From Candidatus Peribacteraceae bacterium (GTDB lineage: Bacteria > Patescibacteriota > Gracilibacteria > Peribacterales > Peribacteraceae), in assembly GCA_022843885.1 (NCBI GenBank), contig JALHMU010000003.1, positions 1 to 44,109 on the forward strand: DNA of 44,109 nt, read 5' to 3'. The position numbers and the translations under genes were made by a program. The notes beneath the pieces were generated by a model. The model was given only the letters and a program-made list of their open reading frames with translations. It was not told the DNA's origin and searched no databases. Of the stretch, positions 22,600 to 30,170 are shown one piece after another; position 1 is the stretch's first letter, and each line of letters opens with the position of its first letter.

Positions 22600-22674
22600 A
22601 TGAATTTCGTCCGCTTCTTTTTCAGCTGCAGGGTGCAGTTGGCAAGCATGGACACTAGCTTTAGGAGTGTGTAA
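22600..22674 (+). CDS. Candidate 24-codon leader ORF
   Basis: ATG at 22600 with GGAGG (22586-22590) 9 bases upstream. The peptide begins MNFVRFFFSC. Its TAA is followed at once by the ATG of the next gene in the same frame. The last codons (AGG AGT) contain the Shine-Dalgarno of that gene. A hairpin (22623-22641, 8 bp, 3-base loop) lies in the middle. It may be a leader peptide that controls the next gene by translational coupling, or an in-frame N-terminal part separated by one stop codon. Confidence 0.45.
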   Translation: MNFVRFFFSCRVQLASMDTSFRSV

Positions 22675-22839
22675 ATGAGTGGTCACTATCAGAAGCAAGG
22701 TGGTGCGAAACGCAGTCGTAACTGGAAGAAACGCGTGGAACGCGGAAGGGCTGGTAATCGTACGGCCAAAGTGATCAAAGAGCAGCAAAAACTGCTCCTG
22801 CAGCAGAGGAAACAAGAAGCAATCGAGGCGGCTGCCTAG
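22675..22839 (+). CDS. Small basic protein (54 residues), unknown
   Basis: Starts at an ATG with AGGAG 7 bases upstream and ends 19 bases before a strong terminator. The N-terminal half is strongly basic (GGAKRSRNWKKRVERGRAGN). The C-terminal half is a Gln/Lys/Glu-rich helix (KVIKEQQKLLLQQRKQEAIE). No membrane helix. The composition resembles small ribosomal or RNA-binding proteins, but I do not recognise bS21, bL34, bTHX or another known one. It has a Shine-Dalgarno, unlike most genes here, which suggests high or separately regulated expression. Confidence 0.78.
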   Translation: MSGHYQKQGGAKRSRNWKKRVERGRAGNRTAKVIKEQQKLLLQQRKQEAIEAAA

Positions 22840-22858
22840 TTTGGTAGCTATCTCGAAT

Positions 22859-22892
22859 CACGCCTGGGGTTTATCCCCGGGCGTGTTTTTTT
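22859..22892 (+). terminator. Strong intrinsic terminator
   Basis: 11-bp stem (CACGCCTGGGG with CCCCGGGCGTG, one U-G pair), loop TTTAT and seven T residues. It ends 4 bases before the -10 box of the amine-oxidase gene. Confidence 0.92.
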
Positions 22893-22896
22893 GGCG

Positions 22897-22902
22897 TATA
22901 AT
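22897..22902 (+). promoter_or_regulatory. -10 box of the amine-oxidase gene
   Basis: Perfect TATAAT, 7 bases before the ATG at 22910. The -35 region would fall inside the preceding terminator hairpin. Confidence 0.62.
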
Positions 22903-22909
22903 TTCTTCG

Positions 22910-24160
22910 ATGAAATCGAATGCTGAACATTCGGCAGATCTTACTATCGTCGGTGCCGGAGCAGCCGGGATCGAAGCCGCAAAAATCGCACAAGAAAATG
23001 GAGCACGTGTCATTCTGCTAGAGGGAAACGACCGACCGCATGGACGCATCAATACGGATAGTCATTTCGTCGAACATGGTGCGGAATTCCTTCATGGAGT
23101 ACAAAGTAAAACGTGGGAACACGTAAAAGAATACGGTCTGACAACCATCTCCGATGGAGACGTCAAAAATAGCTACGTCTATATGGAGGGGAAGGTGCAA
23201 AAGAACAATCAATGTGAAATTCTTATCGCCAAGATCCGTGAAAAAGCACGTGAACATCTATCAACGAAAGGCGAAACAAGTGCCGACCGTATTATCAAAC
23301 AAGTATTACATAATCTCGATATTCCTGAAGAATTGAAGAGCACCATCCGCGGAGCGATCGAAAGTGAATATGGTGCGAGACTCAGAAATTTAGGTCTGCC
23401 GGGATTACAGGAACCGTCGAGTTTTGAAGAAGAGAATTTTCGCTTAGAAGAGGGTTATTCCGCACTTTTACAACGCATGTCGGAAGGCCTCGATATACGC
23501 TTACATCAAAATGTGCAGCGTATCGATTGGGGAAACGATGTCGAGCTCACAACGGGAACAGGAGAAACATTTCGTTCCAAAGGAGTTATCAGTACCATCC
23601 CTGCTGGGATTCTCAAGCAGCAACCGGATCTCTTTATGAAACCATTGCCACCAGAAAAAATAGAAGCGTTCGGAAGAATAGGAGTTGGCGAAGTTTGGAA
23701 AATTATCGCGACATTCCGGAAGCGTATTTGGAAGGAAGATATGGCCGTGCTACGAACACCACTTCTGACACAGGTATGGTGGCCGGCACATTGGGGTCGC
23801 TCAAAACCTGCACCCATCCTCACAGCGCTCATCGGTGCAAATGGCGTGAAGAAATTTGGGCAGTCGGAAGATGAGGCATCACGAATTGCCTTTGAGGAAT
23901 TGAAGCTCATGTTCGGCGCATCAAAGGTAGAAAACGCATTAGAAAATATCGATGTTATTCCGTGGACACTCGATCCACATATTCGCACCGGCTATTCGTA
24001 TCTTCCGCCTCATGCGAATGGCATTCGAAAAACATTGGCTGAGCCTGTCGACGGCAAGCTTTTCTTTGCAGGAGAAGCAACCGATCCGGAAGCCGGGACC
24101 GTGCACGGTGCATTCAACAGCGGCGAACGCGCAGCGCTTGAATTCTTGCGATCAAGTTAA
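22910..24160 (+). CDS. FAD-dependent amine oxidase family protein
   Basis: 416 residues. The N-terminal Rossmann motif is LTIVGAGAAGIEAAKIAQENG, split here by its glycines, followed by the ADP-binding acidic residue in LLEGNDRPHGRI. The C-terminal flavin-contact segment LFFAGEATDPEAGTVHGAFNSG is typical of monoamine/polyamine oxidases and related desaturases. Substrate is not evident. No signal peptide, so probably cytosolic. The start at 22910 is chosen over 22841 because the longer version would run through the terminator of the previous gene and the -10 box. It converges on ahcY with adjacent stop codons (TAATTA). Confidence 0.9.
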   Translation: MKSNAEHSADLTIVGAGAAGIEAAKIAQENGARVILLEGNDRPHGRINTDSHFVEHGAEFLHGVQSKTWEHVKEYGLTTISDGDVKNSYVYMEGKVQKNNQCEILIAKIREKAREHLSTKGETSADRIIKQVLHNLDIPEELKSTIRGAIESEYGARLRNLGLPGLQEPSSFEEENFRLEEGYSALLQRMSEGLDIRLHQNVQRIDWGNDVELTTGTGETFRSKGVISTIPAGILKQQPDLFMKPLPPEKIEAFGRIGVGEVWKIIATFRKRIWKEDMAVLRTPLLTQVWWPAHWGRSKPAPILTALIGANGVKKFGQSEDEASRIAFEELKLMFGASKVENALENIDVIPWTLDPHIRTGYSYLPPHANGIRKTLAEPVDGKLFFAGEATDPEAGTVHGAFNSGERAALEFLRSS

Positions 24161-25414
24161 TTACGTTCCTTCCTGCCAGCTTCCCAGATACTTCACCTGT
24201 TCAGGCGTGAGTTCGTCGATAGCCGTATCCATCGCGACAAGCTGAAGACCTGCGATGTAATCATCGATGTTCGGTGGAAGCGTAATGACTTCAGATGGAA
24301 GCTTGCCTTTATTATCGACCAAATATTTGCAGGAGAGTGCTTGTCCGCAGAACGAGAGACTCATCACTTCACTTGGGTGCCCTTCGGCAGAAGCGAGGTT
24401 CACGAGACGACCTTCACCAGCGATGTAAATCACGCGGCCTGACTTCATCAAGTATTCGTCCAAGTAATGACGTACACGACGCTTGCGGCTGGCCTTGCTT
24501 TCGAGTGTGTCGATATCGATTTCATGATTGAAGTGTCCAGAGTTTGCGAGGACTGCTGCATCTTTCATCTTTTCCATGTGTTCATAACGGATCACATGCA
24601 AGTTTCCAGACACCGTGATGAAGAGATCCCCGACCGATGCGGCATCTTCCATTTTCATGACACGGTGACCATCCATGAGTGCCTGCAATGCCGCAAAGTT
24701 ATCGACTTCTGTAACAATGACTTGAGCGCCAAGACCCTGCGCACGCATCGCAACGCCCTTTCCGCAGCTTCCGTAGCCGATCACCACAACGGTCTTTCCG
24801 GCGATGAGGAGGTTCGTAGAGCGGAGGATACCGTCGAAGGTCGACTGACCTGTGCCGTAGTAGTTATCCATCAAGTGTTTCGTCTTATTGTCGTTCACAG
24901 CGATCATCGGGATCTTCAAAACATTTTCTTTCTGCATCGCATGGAGACGAACGATACCGGTCGTCGTTTCCTCACATCCTCCGATCATCTCTGAAAGAAG
25001 TGCTGGGTGCTTCGTATGAATTTCCGTCACGAGATCGCAACCGTCATCAATGATGATGTGTGGCTTCGTGTCGATGACTGCATTCAAGAACTTGTAGTAA
25101 TCTTCACTGCTCTCACCTTTATATGCCCAAACCAATGTGTCCTTTTCTTCTGCAAGTGCTGCGACAATGTCGTCCTGCGTTGAGAGAGGGTTACAACCCG
25201 TGATCGCGACTTTCGCGCCACCTGCAACGAGCGTTCGAACCAAAATTCCTGTTTCTTTTGTGACATGCAGTGCCATTCCGATCGTGAGACCTGCAAATGG
25301 TTTTTCTTTTTCAAAAATTCCTTTCAAGTGCATGAGTGCGCCCATGCGTTTTTCGGCGATCTCCAAGTTGAGACGACCTTGTTCTGCGAGTGATGGATCT
25401 TTGACGTATGACAT
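24161..25414 (-). CDS. ahcY: Adenosylhomocysteinase (S-adenosylhomocysteine hydrolase)
   Basis: Splits S-adenosylhomocysteine into homocysteine and adenosine, removing the product that inhibits methyltransferases. At 417 residues it is the short form without the insertion found in plant and mycobacterial enzymes. NDNKTKHLMDNYYGTGQS (174-191) holds the catalytic Lys and Asp. The NAD site is GYGSCGKG (213-220), and NSGHFNHEID and HPSEVMSLSF lie in the C-terminal half. It follows the adenosine-kinase-like gene by 30 bases, so the two steps of adenosine recycling form one unit. Confidence 0.97.
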   Translation of the reverse strand: MSYVKDPSLAEQGRLNLEIAEKRMGALMHLKGIFEKEKPFAGLTIGMALHVTKETGILVRTLVAGGAKVAITGCNPLSTQDDIVAALAEEKDTLVWAYKGESSEDYYKFLNAVIDTKPHIIIDDGCDLVTEIHTKHPALLSEMIGGCEETTTGIVRLHAMQKENVLKIPMIAVNDNKTKHLMDNYYGTGQSTFDGILRSTNLLIAGKTVVVIGYGSCGKGVAMRAQGLGAQVIVTEVDNFAALQALMDGHRVMKMEDAASVGDLFITVSGNLHVIRYEHMEKMKDAAVLANSGHFNHEIDIDTLESKASRKRRVRHYLDEYLMKSGRVIYIAGEGRLVNLASAEGHPSEVMSLSFCGQALSCKYLVDNKGKLPSEVITLPPNIDDYIAGLQLVAMDTAIDELTPEQVKYLGSWQEGT

Positions 25415-25444
25415 AAGGCTCAGAGGGTACCGGAAGTTCGTTTC

Positions 25445-26389
25445 CTAGGAAAGCTTCGGCATCGGCTTGCCGTATGTCAGCTCGAAACGCTCCGCGATCT
25501 GCTTTATAGATAAATCCATCGCAAGCGTGCCCATACATTCGACGGCAAATGAACCCATAACGGCGCCCAATCGACCACTGTCCTCAAGACTCCAGCCTGC
25601 ACCCATGCCCGCCATCAAACCTGCACGCAGTGCATCACCGGCACCTGTTGGATTCGTAAACTTCGTCGGCTTGGCAGCAGCAATACCATGTTCCTGCAGC
25701 CGATCGGCGATGATGAGTCCTTCTTCACCGCGCGTCATCACAAGGAGGCCGCACGCTTCGACGATATCTTTTTGCGTCCATTCCGTTTTTTCCTGCGTGA
25801 TCCCCCATTCGAATTCATTCACGATTAAACCTTTGCTTGCTTTGATCGCACGTCGGAATTCATCTTTGCCAAATGCATGTGCGACTTGGCCCGGATCGAA
25901 AAAGTAGGGCACGCCGTCACGCTCGAGTCGTGATGCAAGATCCAAATTCAATTGCGGATTGCGCGGACTCACAATCGCATGGTGGAACATTCCCTTTTTG
26001 AAAGAGTCTGGCAATGTCCCTACGGCATCTGCGCCCGGATGGAAGAATGCGATTTGGCGTTCATGTGTATCAGTACCGATCATCGCGGTTGCCGTCACAG
26101 CATCTTGATTGCGATCAACAAATTTCACATCGACACCTGCTTTTTTGAGCATCGACAGATATTCGTCACCATCTTTTCCGACCGAACCGATGAGTGACAC
26201 ATCTTGTTTGAGAATGCGCAGATACCACGCGATGTTGGCTCCTGTGCCACCCGGGAACCGCTGATACCCCGGTGCATAGAAGGATACGGACAGCTTTTCC
26301 AGATCCGCAGCATGGATAACTTCGGCAAATGACCCATCATATTGCAAGAGGACGTCATAGGCGATGGAACCGTTTACGAGAAAGCGCAT
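25445..26389 (-). CDS. PfkB-family kinase, probable adenosine kinase
   Basis: 314 residues. The N-terminal GSIAYDVLLQYDGSF and the ribose-binding FPGGTGANIAWYLRIL (45-60) match the bacterial adenosine-kinase branch of the PfkB family. The C-terminal TNPTGAGDALRAGL has the catalytic base Asp252. It phosphorylates a nucleoside or sugar with ATP. Placement directly before ahcY supports adenosine as substrate, since the hydrolase releases it; other PfkB substrates cannot be excluded. TAGCAT ends 6 bases before the ATG (leaderless type), and the promoter is divergent from that of ugd. Confidence 0.86.
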   Translation of the reverse strand: MRFLVNGSIAYDVLLQYDGSFAEVIHAADLEKLSVSFYAPGYQRFPGGTGANIAWYLRILKQDVSLIGSVGKDGDEYLSMLKKAGVDVKFVDRNQDAVTATAMIGTDTHERQIAFFHPGADAVGTLPDSFKKGMFHHAIVSPRNPQLNLDLASRLERDGVPYFFDPGQVAHAFGKDEFRRAIKASKGLIVNEFEWGITQEKTEWTQKDIVEACGLLVMTRGEEGLIIADRLQEHGIAAAKPTKFTNPTGAGDALRAGLMAGMGAGWSLEDSGRLGAVMGSFAVECMGTLAMDLSIKQIAERFELTYGKPMPKLS

Positions 26390-26395
26390 GGCTCC

Positions 26396-26424
26396 ATGCT
26401 ACAAGCCGACTGACAGAAAGTGAA
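26396..26424 (-). promoter_or_regulatory. Promoter of the kinase-ahcY unit
   Basis: TTCACT (26424-26419), 17-base spacer, TAGCAT (26401-26396), 6 bases to the ATG. It interleaves with the ugd promoter on the other strand. Confidence 0.6.
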
Positions 26425-26438
26425 ATCTTGGCTACACT
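26410..26438 (+). promoter_or_regulatory. ugd promoter
   Basis: CTGACA (26410-26415), 17-base spacer, TACACT (26433-26438), 6 bases to the ATG at 26445. Confidence 0.75.
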
Positions 26439-26444
26439 CTTGGT

Positions 26445-27764
26445 ATGAAGATCGCCGTCGTCGGCACCGGCTATGTTGGGCTCGTTTCTGCGGCCTGCTT
26501 CGCGGAACTCGGACACGATGTCATTGGTATCGATATTGATGCAAAAAAAGTTGCGATGCTCCAAAGTGGAAAGAGTCCAATTTTCGAACCAGGACTTGAG
26601 GAATTGATTGTAAGAAATCTTCAATCGAAGCGTCTGACATTCACGACCGACCTTGTCTCGGCATTGTCGAATGTACAGATTGTATTTTCCGCGGTTGCCA
26701 CTCCTCCAGGGGAAGGGCATAAAGCTGATCTCCGAGCCGTGTTCACTGTTGCAGAAAGTGTTGCAACAAATGTTGATCATCCGATCATCTTTGTAAACAA
26801 GTCGACGGTTCCAGTCGGCACGGGAAAATTGTGCGAAGAGAAGATCCAAAAAATTCTGAAAGATCGCGGTGTTGCATTTGAAATCCCCGTCGTGAGTAAT
26901 CCGGAATTTTTGCGTGAAGGCATGGCCGTTCCAGACACCATGATGCCAGATCGCATCGTGGTGGGAGTGAATGGAGATGAGAATGCAAAGAAGCAAATGG
27001 AAGAACTCTATCGCCCGATTACGCGCATCGGGAAGCCACTTGTGTGGATGAGCCGTGAGAGCGCGGAGATCGTAAAATATGCATCGAATGCATTCCTCGC
27101 GACCAAGATTTCGTTCATCAACATGATCAGCGAGCTGAGTGAAAAAACCGGCGCGAATATTCGTGATATTGCAAAAGGCATGGGTCTTGATGACCGTATC
27201 GGCGGACGATTTTTGCATGCTGGTATCGGATACGGCGGAAGTTGTTTCCCGAAAGATGTGAAGGCACTCCTTGCAACCGGAAAAGAATATGACGTTGATA
27301 TGTCGATCATCGAAGCGACAGACAAGATCAACATGCGTCAGCGCAAACGCTTCTTCGATGCATTCCTCAAAGCACTCCCGAAGAATGCGAAGGTTGCCGT
27401 CTGGGGGCTCAGCTTTAAGCCAAAAACGGATGATATGCGTGAGGCGCCAAGCCTGGATTTGATCCCGGAACTTCTGAAAGCCGGTCACTCTGTGAAAGTC
27501 TTCGACCCAGCTGCAATGGAAGTATCAAAACCACTCCTTCCGAAAGAAACCGAATTCATGAATGATCATGTGTCTGCTGTGAAAGATGCCGACGCGTTGA
27601 TCGTCTTAACTGAATGGGATCTGTTCCGCGGTGTGAACTTGAAAGAAATCAAAGGACTGATGAAAGGCAGCCTCCTCTTCGATGGTCGTAACGTCTACGA
27701 ACCGAAAGAAGTAGAAGCAGTTGGACTTACGTATCGAGGTATCGGCATTCCTTCTTCTCTATGA
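26445..27764 (+). CDS. ugd: UDP-glucose 6-dehydrogenase
   Basis: Oxidises UDP-glucose to UDP-glucuronate with two NAD. At 439 residues it shows the NAD motif GTGYVGL (7-13), STVPVGTG, NPEFLREG and the nucleophile Cys267 in GGSCFPKD. The C-terminal part has WGLSFKPKTDDMREAPS. Length and motifs are standard. Its stop overlaps the start of the next gene (ATGA), which encodes a UDP-glucuronate 4-epimerase, so the pair would make UDP-glucuronate and UDP-galacturonate for an acidic envelope polysaccharide. Confidence 0.96.
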   Translation: MKIAVVGTGYVGLVSAACFAELGHDVIGIDIDAKKVAMLQSGKSPIFEPGLEELIVRNLQSKRLTFTTDLVSALSNVQIVFSAVATPPGEGHKADLRAVFTVAESVATNVDHPIIFVNKSTVPVGTGKLCEEKIQKILKDRGVAFEIPVVSNPEFLREGMAVPDTMMPDRIVVGVNGDENAKKQMEELYRPITRIGKPLVWMSRESAEIVKYASNAFLATKISFINMISELSEKTGANIRDIAKGMGLDDRIGGRFLHAGIGYGGSCFPKDVKALLATGKEYDVDMSIIEATDKINMRQRKRFFDAFLKALPKNAKVAVWGLSFKPKTDDMREAPSLDLIPELLKAGHSVKVFDPAAMEVSKPLLPKETEFMNDHVSAVKDADALIVLTEWDLFRGVNLKEIKGLMKGSLLFDGRNVYEPKEVEAVGLTYRGIGIPSSL

Positions 27765-28708
27765 AAATTCTTCTGACAGGTGCTGCCGGCTTTATCGGAT
27801 TTCACACCGCACAAGCACTCCTTGCACGCGGTGATGAGGTCATTGGCTTCGATAACGTCAGCCCGTATTACGATCCCAAGTTGAAAGAAGATCGTTTGAA
27901 ACTTTTGGAAGGCAAGAAAGGATTCACCTTCATCAAGGGTGACATTTTGGATCGTCCGGCTCTGGCGAAAGCAATGAAGGGTGTCGACCGTGTCTGCCAT
28001 CTCGCTGCACTCGCCGGTGTACGTTACGCACTCGAGCATCCGGAAGAATACGTCTCAACGAACATCCAAGGTTTCTTCAATGTCATCGACGAAGTCAAAG
28101 TGCAGGGCATTCCAGGGTTGATCTATGCATCGAGCAGCTCCGTCTACGGCTCCAATGAAAAATTTCCAGCGGAGGAAGCTGATAAAACCGAAAACCAGGT
28201 GTCGCTCTACGGTATGACAAAGAAAGATAACGAGCTGATGGCCTACACCTATCATCATTTACATAAGATCAACCTCACAGGACTGCGCTTCTTCACGGTG
28301 TATGGCCCGTATGGCCGTCCAGACATGGCGCTGTTTCTCTTCACTGATGCGATCCTCCGTGGAAATCCCATGCACATTTATGGTGAAGGAAAAATGCAGC
28401 GCGACTTCACGTATGTTGATGACATCGTGGCTGGCATCGTCGCATCCATTGATAAAAATTATCCGTACGAAATCTTCAACCTTGGGTGCGGACGAAAAGA
28501 AGAGTTGATGGATTTCATTACGATGATCGAAAAAACGTGCGGTAAAGAAGGCAAGAAAGAATTCATGGATATGCAACCTGGTGACGTGCGCGTGACGTCT
28601 GCAGATATTTCAAAGGCACAGAAAATGCTTGGATTTGAGCCAAAAACATTCATTGATAAAGGCATTCCGCAGTTCGTTGAATGGTTCCGCTCGTACTACA
28701 AACTTTAG
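27761..28708 (+). CDS. UDP-glucuronate 4-epimerase (SDR family)
   Basis: 315 residues. The glycine motif GAAGFIG (7-13) and the segment FDNVSPYYDPKLKEDRL (30-46) are the hallmark of bacterial UDP-glucuronate 4-epimerases. The catalytic pair is Tyr150/Lys154 (SLYGMTKK) with the Ser cluster YASSSSVYG. It would convert UDP-glucuronate from the upstream enzyme to UDP-galacturonate. It is co-translated with ugd by a 4-base overlap. The stop overlaps the stop of the converging membrane protein by 4 bases. Confidence 0.92.
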   Translation: MKILLTGAAGFIGFHTAQALLARGDEVIGFDNVSPYYDPKLKEDRLKLLEGKKGFTFIKGDILDRPALAKAMKGVDRVCHLAALAGVRYALEHPEEYVSTNIQGFFNVIDEVKVQGIPGLIYASSSSVYGSNEKFPAEEADKTENQVSLYGMTKKDNELMAYTYHHLHKINLTGLRFFTVYGPYGRPDMALFLFTDAILRGNPMHIYGEGKMQRDFTYVDDIVAGIVASIDKNYPYEIFNLGCGRKEELMDFITMIEKTCGKEGKKEFMDMQPGDVRVTSADISKAQKMLGFEPKTFIDKGIPQFVEWFRSYYKL

Positions 28709-29820
28709 CGTCGTCCTCGAAGCAATTCTTGGGAACATGTATCTAAGCAGACGATTGCGTCGTAACGATTCTTAAATGTTTCAGAGTATCGAAGGATGAC
28801 TGCATCACTATAGTATTGCCATTCATGTCCGAATGACCCGACCACGAGAATGTCTTTATGTGGAGCAAGATTTTGAAATGCCAACGTGTCACGCGCCGTA
28901 TTGGAGAGTGGAGCGAACGGCAAAAACTGAATCAGAATGAGCAATGTTTCAAATAATCCCCAACGTACAATGGGCGTGAGTAAAGGCAAAAACTCCTTCA
29001 TGCCGATGATGAAGAACGGAACGAAGAGAATTCCGTAATACTCTTGGAAAGAAAAGAAAACATAGACCGCGATCAATCCGAATGCGCACAATTCCGTCCA
29101 TTTTTTTGCGTAGGCTAATCCGATGATACCAAGTGTGGCAACCACTCCGCTGCCCGAAAGAAAGAAGAGTTGTAGGAAAAAAAATATCTTCACAAAGAAT
29201 GTGATCGACGCATCTTTTCCTGCAACATTCAGCATGCTCGCGAGTGCCAGTGGATTCGTCAGTGTATAGAGAATCAGCATGGCTACCGGCCCACCGACAT
29301 ACAAGCATTGCTTCCAGAGTGGCAGACGACTACGCCAAAAAATGACCAACACAAGCGGCAAAAGCAACGCTGCTTGATATGCAATGAAGAGTGATGCCAG
29401 CCAAAAGAGCGCAACGAGCATCAGTTGCCACTCCGTGAACGATAATCGACGTAACAGCCAAAGAAACACAACTGCGGAGAACGCTGTCAGCGGTGCCATC
29501 ATGATGCTGCCGGCCTGCAAAATGACACTACCCGAAAGCAGCCACGCTGCAGCAATCAGAAGATTCATCGCAGTACGCTTCTTATCCAGAAAGAACCAGA
29601 CCGCTTGGACAATCAATGTTGCAAAAAAGAGACGGAAGAAAAATTCCATCCATAACGGACTTGAAAATAACGACAGAAGATATCGCGCGAGTGGCGGGTG
29701 TGGATATGGAATATCAAGCAAGTATTTGGCTTCATCTGTGCGAATACCGATCGACCATTGATACAACGCCAGCATCAGCGCGTATCCTTCCAACCCGAGC
29801 AGAATGATTATTTTTCGCAC
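28705..29820 (-). CDS. GT-C (PMT/ArnT-like, GT39) membrane glycosyltransferase
   Basis: 371 residues, about nine membrane helices. The first outer loop reads RTDEAKYLLDIPYPHPPLARYL: the acidic residue followed by Y and HPPL is the signature of the dolichyl-phosphate-mannose mannosyltransferase-like GT39 family, which uses a lipid-phosphate sugar donor outside the membrane. The C-terminal tail (after about 320) is soluble and contains CLDTCSQ. The start overlaps the upstream small membrane protein by 13 bases. Donor and acceptor are unknown. Confidence 0.65.
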   Translation of the reverse strand: MRKIIILLGLEGYALMLALYQWSIGIRTDEAKYLLDIPYPHPPLARYLLSLFSSPLWMEFFFRLFFATLIVQAVWFFLDKKRTAMNLLIAAAWLLSGSVILQAGSIMMAPLTAFSAVVFLWLLRRLSFTEWQLMLVALFWLASLFIAYQAALLLPLVLVIFWRSRLPLWKQCLYVGGPVAMLILYTLTNPLALASMLNVAGKDASITFFVKIFFFLQLFFLSGSGVVATLGIIGLAYAKKWTELCAFGLIAVYVFFSFQEYYGILFVPFFIIGMKEFLPLLTPIVRWGLFETLLILIQFLPFAPLSNTARDTLAFQNLAPHKDILVVGSFGHEWQYYSDAVILRYSETFKNRYDAIVCLDTCSQELLRGRR

Positions 29821-30122
29821 GGCGTGAGGGAGGAATCAGCAAGCGCAATGTCATAACATGCACTGTCACGCACAACGCGGCCGTGATTGCGATGTATGAA
29901 TCGCACACTGTCATGTGTTACATGTTTTATGGAAAGATCGGACAAAATCCATCCACGTTCGTCTGCGAGAGCTGTAAGTTCATGTTGCACGTCCTGACGT
30001 AGTGCGGAAAAAAGATACAACGGCCACAAGCGAATCACTTTCGGAACGAGAACCAATGCAATCAAAAACAGTACGAAAAGGAAGATTTTCAGAGGCTGCC
30101 GTCGGATCTGCTCGAAAGTCAT
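29808..30122 (-). CDS. Small single-pass membrane protein, unknown
   Basis: 104 residues: one membrane helix at about 11-36 and an outer domain of about 65 residues with two cysteines (SACYD, TPCEK) that could form a disulfide. It is the first gene of a two-gene unit with the GT-C enzyme and overlaps it by 13 bases, so it may be an accessory subunit. No family recognised. TAGGCT lies 6 bases before the ATG. Confidence 0.65.
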   Translation of the reverse strand: MTFEQIRRQPLKIFLFVLFLIALVLVPKVIRLWPLYLFSALRQDVQHELTALADERGWILSDLSIKHVTHDSVRFIHRNHGRVVRDSACYDIALADSSLTPCEK

Positions 30123-30128
30123 ACGAGA

Positions 30129-30134
30129 AGCCTA
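30129..30134 (-). promoter_or_regulatory. -10 box of the 30122 unit
   Basis: TAGGCT, 6 bases before the ATG. No clear -35. Confidence 0.5.
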
Positions 30135-30155
30135 TGTAAAAAGGTCATCTTTCGC

Positions 30156-30164
30156 TAGTATACG
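30156..30164 (+). promoter_or_regulatory. -10 region of the epimerase gene at 30171
   Basis: Overlapping candidates: TAGTAT (9 bases before the ATG) and TATACG (6 bases before). Start codons of the two divergent genes are 48 bases apart. Confidence 0.4.
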
Positions 30165-30170
30165 CGGGCT

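Noticed and set aside
22483-22815. 110-codon minus-strand frame over the 54-residue gene
   Set aside because: No ribosome site or promoter; opposite a gene with Shine-Dalgarno and terminator.
26355-27488. 377-codon open frame on the minus strand, antisense to ugd
   Set aside because: It lies entirely opposite ugd and runs into the divergent promoter region. The translation is rich in His, Cys, Arg and Phe in a pattern expected from reading a real gene backwards, and it has no ribosome site or family match.
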